Source: Bacillota bacterium (lineage in GTDB: Bacteria; Bacillota_C; Negativicutes; Sporomusales; Sporomusaceae). From it: a DNA stretch of 8,920 bases. The stretch spans positions 1 through 8,920 of the forward strand of contig JAEZQV010000371.1 in NCBI GenBank assembly GCA_023441125.1, in the 5' to 3' direction. Positions 1 through 6,808 of this stretch are shown here, piece by piece. The position numbers were made by a program, and so were the translations under genes. Numbering within the stretch: the stretch's first letter is position 1; each line of letters opens with the position of its first letter. The notes below the pieces were generated by a model. That model was not told the DNA's origin. It worked only from the letters and a program-made list of their open reading frames with translations, and searched no databases.

Positions 1-2
1 CT

Positions 3-383
3 GCAGAGAAAATCGTTATTGGTGTTGTCCAGGGTGATACGCACGATATTGGTAAAAACCTGGTCAAAATCATGCTGGAGGCCGGCGGCTTTGAAGTGTA
101 CGACCTGGGCCGCAACGTTCCCCTGCAGGCTTTTGTGGATAAGGCGGAAGAGGTTGGCGCTACCGTCGTGGCCATGGCTACGCTCATGACTACCACCATG
201 GAGGGGATGGCTACCGTTGTTGAGGAACTGGAAAAACGCGGCATGCGGGATAAGGTAACCGTCATTATCGGCGGCGGACCTATTTCCCAGGCCTTTGCCG
301 ATGAAATTCGGGCCGATCTTTATGCCGCGGATGCCAATGTGGCTGTCCGGCAATTGAAAGGACGCAAGGAGGCTGTCGCATGA
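3..383 (+). CDS. Corrinoid (B12-binding) methyl-carrier protein, C-terminal part
   Basis: This is the C-terminal 126 residues of a methyltransferase corrinoid protein of the MtaC/MtbC/MtvC type; the start lies before the window. Such proteins bind cobalamin with a histidine as lower cobalt ligand and shuttle a methyl group between two methyltransferases in the cytoplasm. The DxHxxG motif is visible as GDTHDIGKN (D12, H14, G17 of the fragment; His codon at 42-44). The second B12 motif, usually S-x-L before TTTM, reads MATLMTTTM, so the usual Ser is Ala (residue 59). A glycine-rich IIGGGP (88-93) follows, then the typical YAADA..AV ending. The family normally has about 80-90 more N-terminal residues forming a helical bundle, absent here only because of the window edge. 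Its stop overlaps the next start as ATGA, which indicates coupling to the methyltransferase. The family is secure; the substrate is unknown. Confidence 0.93.
   Translation, partial: AEKIVIGVVQGDTHDIGKNLVKIMLEAGGFEVYDLGRNVPLQAFVDKAEEVGATVVAMATLMTTTMEGMATVVEELEKRGMRDKVTVIIGGGPISQAFADEIRADLYAADANVAVRQLKGRKEAVA
366..372 (+). promoter_or_regulatory. Shine-Dalgarno site for the first UroD-like methyltransferase
   Basis: AAGGAGG lies 7 bases before the ATG at 380, inside the end of the corrinoid gene. It supports the start at 380 over the in-frame ATG at 407, which has no such site. Confidence 0.8.
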
Positions 384-1426
384 GCGTGAGCGTCAAACCA
401 GACACAATGACGCCTAAGGAAAGAGTTCTCGGCTGTTTGCAGGGTACGAAAATAGACCGGCTGCCTTCGGCTCCACTGGTATTGAATCATTGCTCACGCG
501 TAACCGGTGTAACTGTCTCTCAATTTAACAGCGATGCCAAGCTGATGGGCGAGGCGCAGGTTGCGGCGTGGAAACGGTATGGTTATGACATTCCGCTAAT
601 GTTTACCACGACCTCGACGGTGGCTGAGGCCATGGGTACGGAACTTTTTTTCCCGGCGGATGACGCGCCCTGGGTGGAGCACCCTGTTGTTGAAGATACA
701 AAGAACATCGACAAAGTTAAGGTGGCCGATCCGTGGCAGGACGGCCGTTTGCCTGTTTATCTGAATGCCGCCAAACATGTGGTTCAGGAAATCGGGGAAC
801 AGGTTTTTGTCGGCTGTATTTTCGCCGCCCCGTTTACCACAGCTTCTCATTTGCGCGGCACCGAGATGTTCATTCGCGAGACCTATAAAAACCCTGCGCT
901 GGTCAATGAGCTGCTGGACTTGGCCAAAGCCAGCGCTTTGGCCATGATTGACGCGTTGGCCGAAATCGGCGTTGTCCCGGTTATCGTCGATCCGGTGGCC
1001 AGCGCCAGCCTCATTAGCCCCCGGCAGTTTGAAAAGTTCGCCATGCCTCGCATCAATGATATTGTTGCCCATACTCACGCCAGAGGACTGCCGATCTGCT
1101 TGCATATCTGCGGGAAAACAACGCCAATTATTGAATTGATGGGCGAGACGGGGGCGGATATTCTCAGTATTGATATTATTGACATGGAACTGACCAAGAA
1201 ACTGGTGGGCAGCAAAACCTGCCTGCTGGGCAATGTCAAACCGGCGGAAACCATGCTCAAAGGCACGCCGGCCAAGGTCATGGCCGAAGTGCAGGAAATT
1301 ATCCAAAGCGCCGGCGACAGCCCGCGCGGACTGATTGTTTCCACCGGTTGTGAAACCCCCTTTAATGCGCCGCCGGCCAATATTGACGCCGTTATGACCG
1401 CCACCAGGCTTTACGGCCAGTGTTAA
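380..1426 (+). CDS. UroD/MtaA-family zinc methyltransferase (first copy)
   Basis: This 348-residue cytoplasmic protein has the uroporphyrinogen decarboxylase (UroD) TIM-barrel fold used by MtaA, MtbA and the N-terminal part of CmuA, which transfer methyl groups to or from a corrinoid protein. The N-terminal signature is MTPKERVLGCLQGTKIDRLP (10-29). The zinc ligand set of the MtaA branch is present: His242 and Cys244 in LHICGK, and Cys324 in STGCETP. This argues for a thiol-activating or zinc-dependent methyltransferase rather than a heme-pathway decarboxylase. The length matches MtaA-type proteins. The start is fixed by a strong ribosome site and a 4-base overlap with the corrinoid gene, its likely partner; the pair resembles a split, reordered CmuA. 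Whether it is the donor-side or acceptor-side enzyme, and its substrate, cannot be read from the sequence. Confidence 0.92.
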   Translation: MSVSVKPDTMTPKERVLGCLQGTKIDRLPSAPLVLNHCSRVTGVTVSQFNSDAKLMGEAQVAAWKRYGYDIPLMFTTTSTVAEAMGTELFFPADDAPWVEHPVVEDTKNIDKVKVADPWQDGRLPVYLNAAKHVVQEIGEQVFVGCIFAAPFTTASHLRGTEMFIRETYKNPALVNELLDLAKASALAMIDALAEIGVVPVIVDPVASASLISPRQFEKFAMPRINDIVAHTHARGLPICLHICGKTTPIIELMGETGADILSIDIIDMELTKKLVGSKTCLLGNVKPAETMLKGTPAKVMAEVQEIIQSAGDSPRGLIVSTGCETPFNAPPANIDAVMTATRLYGQC

Positions 1427-1438
1427 ACAGGAGGACAT

Positions 1439-2455
1439 ATGGATTTTACAGAAAAGATACGGCTTAAAGCCGCGTTAGCCGGGGAGAAAACCGACCGGGC
1501 GCCGGTCATCTGCCCGGGCGGCATGATGAGTGCGGCCACTACGGCTGTACTTAATAAATTCACCGCTTTCCACACCGAGCCGCTGGTTATGGCCCAGGCC
1601 GCTGAGGCCATCCGGCTGCACACCGGTTTTGAAAATCTGGGCGTGCCTTTCTGCATGACGGCGGAAGCCGAAATGTTTGGCAGTTCGGTCGACCTGGGCG
1701 ACGCCGGCGTGGAGCCCTGCATTACCCAATATGGGGCAGAGCAACTGGCCGCCATTACCGGCCGGCAAATGCCCGAGCCGGACAGCGGCGGCCGGCCGGC
1801 CGTTATTATTGCCGCCATCCAAGAGCTGGCGGCGCGGCATAATGATGTGCCGGTCATCGGCAATCTGACCGGGCCGATCAGTTTGGCCACCTCCATCATG
1901 GACCCGTTGCTTTTTTTCCGGCTGATGCGGAAACAACCGGCAGAAGTGCAAAGTGTGCTTGCTTATCTGACCGACTATCTGGCGGCGTTTGCCCGCAAAC
2001 AGGTTGCCGCCGGCGCGGCCGCCATTGCCATCGCCGATCCGACCGCCACCGGTGAAATCATTGGCGGCGCCAACTTCCGGCGGTTTGTTGTGCCGCTGCT
2101 TACCCGCCTGATTGGGGAAATCAGCCGGGCGGGAGGGGCAACCATCGTGCATATCTGCGGCGACGCCACCGTGCTGCTGGATTCGTTAAAAGAAGTGAGC
2201 GGCGCGGCGTTTAGTTTTGATTCCATCGTAAATTTGGCTAAAGCCAAGACCATTTTAGGTGACAAGCCGGTCATGGGCAATATCAATACCCAAATGCTGC
2301 ATACCGGCGAGCCGCGCCGGATTATACAGCAGGTCAGCAATCTGCTGACGCAGGACATTGATATTATTGCCCCGGCCTGCGGGATCAGCCTGGCAACACC
2401 GCAGGCCAATCTTAAGGCTCTGACCGGTACCGTGAAAGGAGCTTACTGTTGTTAA
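1439..2455 (+). CDS. UroD/MtaA-family zinc methyltransferase (second copy)
   Basis: This 338-residue UroD-fold protein is a diverged paralogue of the preceding gene. The N-terminal pattern recurs as KIRLKAALAGEKTDRAPV (6-23). The zinc ligand set is complete: His238 and Cys240 in VHICGD, and Cys314 in APACGIS. The GNLTGPISLA segment (141-150) and MGNIN (279-283) are typical of the MtaA/MtbA/CmuA group. The start follows AGGAGG at 1429-1434 with a short 4-base spacer, and only 12 bases separate it from the previous stop. With two intact zinc-type methyltransferases beside one corrinoid protein, a simple reading is that one handles the methyl donor and the other the acceptor. Alternatively, the two take different donors. 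The family is secure and the role is inferred. Confidence 0.92.
   Translation: MDFTEKIRLKAALAGEKTDRAPVICPGGMMSAATTAVLNKFTAFHTEPLVMAQAAEAIRLHTGFENLGVPFCMTAEAEMFGSSVDLGDAGVEPCITQYGAEQLAAITGRQMPEPDSGGRPAVIIAAIQELAARHNDVPVIGNLTGPISLATSIMDPLLFFRLMRKQPAEVQSVLAYLTDYLAAFARKQVAAGAAAIAIADPTATGEIIGGANFRRFVVPLLTRLIGEISRAGGATIVHICGDATVLLDSLKEVSGAAFSFDSIVNLAKAKTILGDKPVMGNINTQMLHTGEPRRIIQQVSNLLTQDIDIIAPACGISLATPQANLKALTGTVKGAYCC
2435..2441 (+). promoter_or_regulatory. Shine-Dalgarno site supporting a TTG start
   Basis: AAAGGAG lies 7 bases before the TTG at 2449, inside the end of the previous gene. No ATG or GTG with comparable spacing is in frame, and the protein from TTG aligns at its first residues with the N-termini of the two upstream paralogues. 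Confidence 0.65.
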
Positions 2456-3318
2456 AGCGTGAGCGGGTATGGACAGCTCTGACCGGCAGGGTAACCGACC
2501 GCCCGCCGCTAGGTGAAATACTCCTGGAAGAGGCCTGGCTGCAGGCGGCCGGATTCCCCGGCCTGGCCGCAGCCCTTGAGCAGTTGCAGGCGGATTTGGC
2601 GGTTTTGCCGCTGACGCCAAGAACGGGACGCCCGGCTACTAACTGGCAGGAGTGGAGACAAAGAGAGATTTTTTTATTTGGCAGCTTCCAGGGACCGGTG
2701 ACCTTTTTTTCCGAACGGCTGGGCTGGCATGCTTTCAGCCGGCTTATTATCAAACAGCCGGTGGAAACCCGGACCCTTCTGCAGCAATATTTGTCCGCTG
2801 CGGCTGAGCAGGCGATAGCCGCCCTGCAGGCCGGCTGTGACGGAATTGTGGTTTTCGACGATTTGGCCGGCGATAAAGGGCTGTTAATTAACCCGAAATT
2901 CTTTTCTGACAGCTATTTCCCGTTATTGCAACAGGTGTTGGGCCGGCTGGACTGCGCCCATGTGCCGGTGGTGTTTCACTCCGACGGCAATATTGTCAGT
3001 CTGGTGCCGGCTTTGCGGGAAGCCGGCTTTTGGGGTATCCAGGGGCTGCAGCCGCTGCTGGGCATTACGCCGGCTTTGTTTCAGGACCAGAAGGACTGGA
3101 TCTACTGGGGAAATTTTGATTTTGAAGGGCAAGGCCGCTTAAAGACGGCCGCCGAGGCGGAACAGGATGTTGTCAGGCTGCTTGATGCCTGGCAGGACTT
3201 TCCCGGCTTTTTGTTCGGGTCATCGGGCGGCCTGTACAAGGGCTTGCCTTGGCCGGCCATTGGGGCGGCCTATAAAGCAGCAGCCAACTGGAGGCGTCAG
3301 ACCAATGCAACTACATGA
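2449..3318 (+). CDS. Short UroD-like protein lacking the zinc cysteines (third copy)
   Basis: This 289-residue protein is a third UroD-fold paralogue, about 50-60 residues shorter than its two upstream neighbours. It starts with the same motif (LKRERVWTALTGRVTDRPPL, 2-21). It keeps a barrel segment equivalent to the H-x-C loop, but this reads FHSDGN: His177 is retained and the Cys position is Asp179. The second Cys loop reads FGSSGGL (256-262), with Ser in place of Cys. It therefore cannot bind zinc as the MtaA type does. HSDG-type UroD relatives are known, but I cannot assign a reaction. It could act as a donor-side methyltransferase with different chemistry, or as a non-catalytic partner. 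The gene starts with TTG, overlaps the previous stop by 7 bases and overlaps the next start by 14 bases, so it is embedded in the operon and probably expressed. No frameshift is seen. Confidence 0.85.
   Translation: MLKRERVWTALTGRVTDRPPLGEILLEEAWLQAAGFPGLAAALEQLQADLAVLPLTPRTGRPATNWQEWRQREIFLFGSFQGPVTFFSERLGWHAFSRLIIKQPVETRTLLQQYLSAAAEQAIAALQAGCDGIVVFDDLAGDKGLLINPKFFSDSYFPLLQQVLGRLDCAHVPVVFHSDGNIVSLVPALREAGFWGIQGLQPLLGITPALFQDQKDWIYWGNFDFEGQGRLKTAAEAEQDVVRLLDAWQDFPGFLFGSSGGLYKGLPWPAIGAAYKAAANWRRQTNATT
3290..3294 (+). promoter_or_regulatory. Shine-Dalgarno site for the corrinoid activator
   Basis: GGAGG lies 10 bases before the ATG at 3305. It decides that start: the frame stays open upstream to 3167, but the extra 46 residues are the shadow of the overlapping UroD-like gene. 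Confidence 0.7.
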
Positions 3319-5104
3319 AATTACATTTTTACCGCAGGATATAACGCTTACAGTCAGCGACGGCACTACCCTCTTACAGGCTCTGCGGGCGGCCGGTCTT
3401 GTGCTGGAGGCTCCGTGCGACGGCCGCGGCACGTGCGGTAAGTGTCAGGTTAAAGCCGGCGGTGCGCTGAGTGAACCGAACGAAACCGAACGCAACTGGC
3501 GGGAAAAGCAGCCGGCGGCCGGCTTGCGGCTGGCCTGCCAGGCCAGAATCCACGGTCCGGTACGGATAGAGCTTGTGGCTGGCCGCGCGGAGGGTTTTGT
3601 TACCCTGGCAGAAGGCCACAGTACAGACTGGCCGTTTGATCCGCCGGTATACAAAATAGTCTCTGACCGGTTTGCTGCCCCGGATGACCAGCGGGCTATG
3701 GATATGACGATTATGCCGCAGTTTCCGGCTGCCTATCCGTTGCTGCTGCAGGAACTGGCCGCGAAATACAAACAGGGTATGAGCTGCCTGGCTGCCGTTG
3801 TTTACAGAGGAAAGCTGCTGGACTGGCATTATCAGCCCGGGCGGGCCTGTTACGGGCTGGCTGTGGACATTGGCACAACCAGTGTGGTGGCCGAATTATT
3901 TGACCTGACAAACGGCAGCAGTCTGGGGGTGCGGTCCTGCCTCAACTCCCAAACCGAGTTTGGCGGCGATGTGTTGACCCGGATCGCTTTTACCGCCAAA
4001 CAAGCCGATGGCACCCGGCTGCTGCAGGCCAGGATTGTTAGCGGCATTAACCGCTTGCTGGCCCAGCTGACTGCCGACCGGCAGCTGGACAGCCGGGATA
4101 TTTACCAGGTGGTGGTCGCCGGCAATACCACCATGCAGCATTTGTTGCTGGGAGTGGCGCCCAATTCCTTGGCCTCTGCGCCTTACCGGCCGGTTTTTCT
4201 GCAGCAGGTGGAAGCAAGCGCGGCCGAACTCGGACTTGAGATATCCCCCCGCGGGGTTGTCACCGTCCTGCCGTCGGCGGCCGCTTTTGTCGGCGCCGAT
4301 ATTGTGGCCGGCTTGCTGGCCGCCGGCTTGCACACTTATCCGCATACCGCTTTATTTATCGATATTGGCACCAACGGGGAACTGGTGGTTTGTAAGGAGG
4401 GCAATCTGGTGGGGACCTCTTCGGCGGCCGGACCGGCGCTGGAGGGCATGAATATTGCCTGTGGCTGCCGGGCCGAGCCGGGAGCCATCGAAGGCGTCGC
4501 CATCGCCGGCGACGGGACGCTTACGCTAAAGGTCATCGGCGGCGAGGCGCCGACAGGAATCTGCGGCAGCGGCCTCATTGATCTGGTTGCCGAATTGGTC
4601 AGGCATGGCGTGATTACAGCCAACGGACGCTTTGCGAGCCCCGGAGCATTACCGCCGCAACTGGCCGCCCGCTTTGGCACCAGAGATGGCAAGCCCTGCT
4701 TTGTACTTTCCGGGGATGGCTGTGTGTTCCTCAGCCAGAAAGATGTGCGGCAGGTTCAACTGGCTAAAGGCGCCATTAGGGCCGCTATGGACCTCTTGCT
4801 GCAGGCAAGCGGGGTCAGCTTTGCTGACCTTGACGATATTTTTGTGGCCGGCGCCTTCGGCTTTCATTTGCAGCCGGCATCCCTGGCGGGGATCGGCTTA
4901 TTGCCGGCCGCCTGCCAAAGTAAAATACGCTTTGTCGGCAATACGGCCAAAGAAGGGGCTAAGGCGGTGCTCCTAAACCGCTCTGCCGGTGCCCAAGTGC
5001 AGCAAATCGGCCAGGACCTGAAAATTATTGAGCTGTCGCTGCAGCCGGAATTTCAGGATTATTTTGTCCAGGCGCTGGCCTTTCCCCGCCCCGCTGCTGT
5101 TTAA
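3305..5104 (+). CDS. Corrinoid reductive activator, [2Fe-2S] ferredoxin + ASKHA ATPase (RACo-like, DUF4445)
   Basis: This 599-residue cytoplasmic protein belongs to the activators that use ATP to reduce inactive Co(II) corrinoid back to Co(I). A ferredoxin domain covers residues 1-90, with the cluster cysteines at 38, 44, 47 and 78 (PCDGRGTCGKC, then LACQA), the C-x5-C-x2-C-xn-C pattern of a plant-type [2Fe-2S] cluster. A linker follows to about 180. An actin-like nucleotide-binding domain then shows phosphate-loop motifs AVDIGTTSV (186-194) and FIDIGTNGE (351-359), GICGSG (418-423) and VAGAFG (514-519). The C-terminus has no cysteine cluster. This places it with bacterial RACo-type activators and not with archaeal RamA, which carries C-terminal [4Fe-4S] clusters. 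The start overlaps the preceding gene by 14 bases. Its natural client is the corrinoid protein at the left edge. The name is secure at family level. Confidence 0.93.
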   Translation: MQLHEITFLPQDITLTVSDGTTLLQALRAAGLVLEAPCDGRGTCGKCQVKAGGALSEPNETERNWREKQPAAGLRLACQARIHGPVRIELVAGRAEGFVTLAEGHSTDWPFDPPVYKIVSDRFAAPDDQRAMDMTIMPQFPAAYPLLLQELAAKYKQGMSCLAAVVYRGKLLDWHYQPGRACYGLAVDIGTTSVVAELFDLTNGSSLGVRSCLNSQTEFGGDVLTRIAFTAKQADGTRLLQARIVSGINRLLAQLTADRQLDSRDIYQVVVAGNTTMQHLLLGVAPNSLASAPYRPVFLQQVEASAAELGLEISPRGVVTVLPSAAAFVGADIVAGLLAAGLHTYPHTALFIDIGTNGELVVCKEGNLVGTSSAAGPALEGMNIACGCRAEPGAIEGVAIAGDGTLTLKVIGGEAPTGICGSGLIDLVAELVRHGVITANGRFASPGALPPQLAARFGTRDGKPCFVLSGDGCVFLSQKDVRQVQLAKGAIRAAMDLLLQASGVSFADLDDIFVAGAFGFHLQPASLAGIGLLPAACQSKIRFVGNTAKEGAKAVLLNRSAGAQVQQIGQDLKIIELSLQPEFQDYFVQALAFPRPAAV

Positions 5105-5121
5105 GTGTGAGGACGAGCTTT

Positions 5122-5156
5122 TGTGCCGGCCAATTAGCACAGTGTGCAGATGCAGA
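5122..5156 (+). repeat. Small inverted and tandem repeats upstream of metN
   Basis: The 67-base gap between the activator and metN contains GCACA-G-TGTGC (5137-5147), a perfect 5+5 palindrome. An extra TGTGC at 5122-5126 can also pair with GCACA at 5137-5141. The tandem repeat TGCAGA TGCAGA (5145-5156) overlaps the right arm. No T-run follows, so it is not a typical terminator. It could be a weak operator, an mRNA hairpin between the two gene sets, or chance. No clear -35/-10 pair is seen in the gap. Confidence 0.3.
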
Positions 5157-5159
5157 TAA

Positions 5160-5166
5160 AGGGTGA
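5160..5166 (+). promoter_or_regulatory. Shine-Dalgarno site supporting the TTG start of metN
   Basis: AGGGTGA lies 5 bases before the TTG at 5172. The in-frame GTG at 5163 falls inside this site and has no good site of its own, so the TTG is preferred. It also gives the MIEI-type N-terminus usual for MetN. Confidence 0.55.
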
Positions 5167-5171
5167 GTCGA

Positions 5172-6134
5172 TTGATAGAAATACGTAATTTACAAAAATC
5201 TTATGGTGATAGTAAGGTTTTGCGAAATATTAATTTAACTATACATGACGGAGAAATTTACGGACTTGTCGGCAGGAGCGGCGCCGGCAAATCGACTCTT
5301 TTGCGGTGTATTAACGGGCTTGAGAAATATGATTCCGGCAGTGTGAAAATTGACGGTTTCGAGATTAGCCGGCATACTGAGCACGAAATCAGGCAGTTCA
5401 GGAAAAATATCGGTATGATTTTTCAGAACTTCTCTTTAATGGAAAGAAAAACAGTGTATCAGAATGTGGCCTTACCGCTGGAATGCTGGGGCTATCCCAA
5501 CGCTGAGATTGACAAGCGCGTCAGGGAGTTACTGCAGCTTGTTGCTATCGAAGATAAAATCCATGATAAACCAAGGGTATTGAGCGGCGGGCAAAAGCAA
5601 CGGGTAGCCATTGCCCGGGCTTTGGCGCTGAATCCCAGGATCTTGCTGTGCGATGAGGCTACGTCGGCCTTAGACCCCAAAACAACTAAATCCATTCTGC
5701 TGCTGTTAAAGAAAATTAGTGAAAGCCTGGGAATTGCCATTGTCTTTGTCACCCATCAGATGGCGGTAGTCAGAGCTATCTGCCACAAGGTTTCCATTCT
5801 GGAAGACGGCGAGATTATGGCCAACGGCACGGTCGGCAGCGTATTCCTGCATCAGCCGCCGGCCCTTAAGAACCTGCTGGGGGACGAAAACGAGGAACTG
5901 ATACCGGCGTCAGGCCGAAACATCCGCATTGCCTATGCCGATAACAGTCAGGTATTATCGGCAATGGCCCGGGAACTGGATGTCAGGTTTTCGATTGCCT
6001 GGGCCAAGGTGGAAAAATACCAGGAAGGGGTGCTGGGCTCCATCGTGATTAATATTGATGCCGGCCAGGAGCAAAAGGTAAGTGATTACCTAACTGCGGC
6101 CGGGGTCAAATGGGAGGCGGTGCACAATGGATAG
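5172..6134 (+). CDS. metN: Methionine-type ABC importer ATPase MetN
   Basis: This 320-residue cytoplasmic ATPase powers uptake through MetI. Its ABC motifs are all intact: Walker A GRSGAGKST (34-42), Q-loop Gln85 in IFQNF, signature LSGGQ (137-141), Walker B ILLCDEA (157-163) and the H-loop His195. The run CDEATSALDP is characteristic of MetN. The C-terminal ~70 residues (from about 248, RNIRIAYAD onward) form a NIL domain, which in E. coli MetN binds methionine and inhibits transport when the cytoplasmic pool is high. The length is a little under that of E. coli MetN, but domain content is complete. A start at GTG 5163 (323 residues) is possible; TTG 5172 fits the ribosome site and family start better. 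The last 8 bases overlap metI. The first ~100 bases are visibly richer in A+T than the operon before it. Confidence 0.94.
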   Translation: MIEIRNLQKSYGDSKVLRNINLTIHDGEIYGLVGRSGAGKSTLLRCINGLEKYDSGSVKIDGFEISRHTEHEIRQFRKNIGMIFQNFSLMERKTVYQNVALPLECWGYPNAEIDKRVRELLQLVAIEDKIHDKPRVLSGGQKQRVAIARALALNPRILLCDEATSALDPKTTKSILLLLKKISESLGIAIVFVTHQMAVVRAICHKVSILEDGEIMANGTVGSVFLHQPPALKNLLGDENEELIPASGRNIRIAYADNSQVLSAMARELDVRFSIAWAKVEKYQEGVLGSIVINIDAGQEQKVSDYLTAAGVKWEAVHNG

Positions 6135-6789
6135 TTCACAGATGTATACCCTTATCCACAGCATTGTGCTGCCCGAGCTTACCAAAACGCTGTTCATGGT
6201 GGGTGTAGCCACGCTGGTATCTTCGATAATCGGCGTAGCCCTGGCCATTTTGCTGATCATTACCTATAAAGACGGGCTAAAGCCCAATAAATATGTTTAT
6301 CAGACCTTAAACACCGTCATCAATATTGTCCGCTCGTTTCCTTTTATCATTTTGCTGGTGGCGATCATCCCGGTGACCCGGGCCATAGTCGGCACCTCCA
6401 TCGGCGAAAAGGCCGCTATTGTGCCGCTGACCATTGCCGGGGCGCCCTTTATTGCGCGGATTATCGAAGGCAGCCTGCGCGAGGTTGACAAGGAACTGAT
6501 TGAAGCGGCCCGATCTTTTGGCGCCAGCAACGTTCAGATTATCTTCAGGATTATGCTGCCGGAGGCAGTACCGTCGGTTATCTCCGGTATCACGCTGGCC
6601 ATCATCTCCATCCTGGGCTGCACCGCCATGGCCGGGGCCGTGGGTGCCGGCGGGCTGGGAGCCGTGGCCATCACCTACGGCTATGCCAATTTTGACAACA
6701 CAATCATGTACGGCACGGTTTTTTTCCTGATTGTATTAGTGCAGGTTATTCAGTCGCTGGGGAATTACTTATACAAAGTACTAAAATAA
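6127..6789 (+). CDS. metI: Methionine-type ABC importer permease MetI
   Basis: This 220-residue inner-membrane permease is the length expected for MetI. About five hydrophobic helices can be seen, near residues 22-46, 58-88, 97-116, 150-175 and 194-216. The EAA coupling loop, EAARSFGASNVQIIF (126-140), contains the conserved glycine at 132 and docks onto MetN. The AGAVGAGGLGAVAI segment (169-182) is typical of the family. Two copies should pair with two MetN subunits and receive substrate from MetQ. The ATG overlaps the end of metN by 8 bases, and GGGAGG at 6112-6117 provides a strong ribosome site. No oddity is seen. The family is secure, but methionine as substrate rests on homology, and MetNI systems can also carry D-methionine or other methionine derivatives. 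Confidence 0.95.
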   Translation: MDSSQMYTLIHSIVLPELTKTLFMVGVATLVSSIIGVALAILLIITYKDGLKPNKYVYQTLNTVINIVRSFPFIILLVAIIPVTRAIVGTSIGEKAAIVPLTIAGAPFIARIIEGSLREVDKELIEAARSFGASNVQIIFRIMLPEAVPSVISGITLAIISILGCTAMAGAVGAGGLGAVAITYGYANFDNTIMYGTVFFLIVLVQVIQSLGNYLYKVLK

Positions 6790-6796
6790 GAAATAT

Positions 6797-6800
6797 GGAG
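6797..6800 (+). promoter_or_regulatory. Shine-Dalgarno site choosing the metQ GTG start
   Basis: GGAG lies 8 bases before the GTG at 6809. An upstream in-frame GTG at 6800 overlaps this site and would add only three residues (M-V-N). Confidence 0.6.
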
Positions 6801-6808
6801 TGGTGAAC

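Noticed and set aside
596..1438. Long open frame on the - strand (280 codons) opposite the first methyltransferase
   Set aside because: It mirrors a well-supported gene on the + strand, has no recognisable protein motif or ribosome site, and is a common by-product of GC-rich codon use.
1786..1803. Repeated GGCC/GCCGGC palindromes here and throughout the left half
   Set aside because: They fall in coding sequence as Ala-Gly, Arg-Pro and similar codon pairs in a GC-rich gene set, with no regular spacing.
1475..2152. Long - strand frame (225 codons) opposite the second methyltransferase
   Set aside because: Its Gly/Arg/His-rich sequence has no family signature; the + strand gene carries the zinc motifs and a ribosome site.
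3167..3304. Possible N-terminal extension of the corrinoid activator
   Set aside because: The extra residues are out-of-frame reading of the UroD-like gene. The ferredoxin domain starts right at ATG 3305, which has its own GGAGG site.
380..3318. Heme-pathway uroporphyrinogen decarboxylase (HemE) as function of the UroD-fold genes
   Set aside because: Three tandem copies beside a corrinoid protein and its activator, with H-x-C...C ligands in two of them, fit methyltransferases; no other heme genes are present.
5105..5171. S-box (SAM) or cobalamin riboswitch before metN
   Set aside because: The gap is 67 bases, too short for either, and no matching core motifs were seen.
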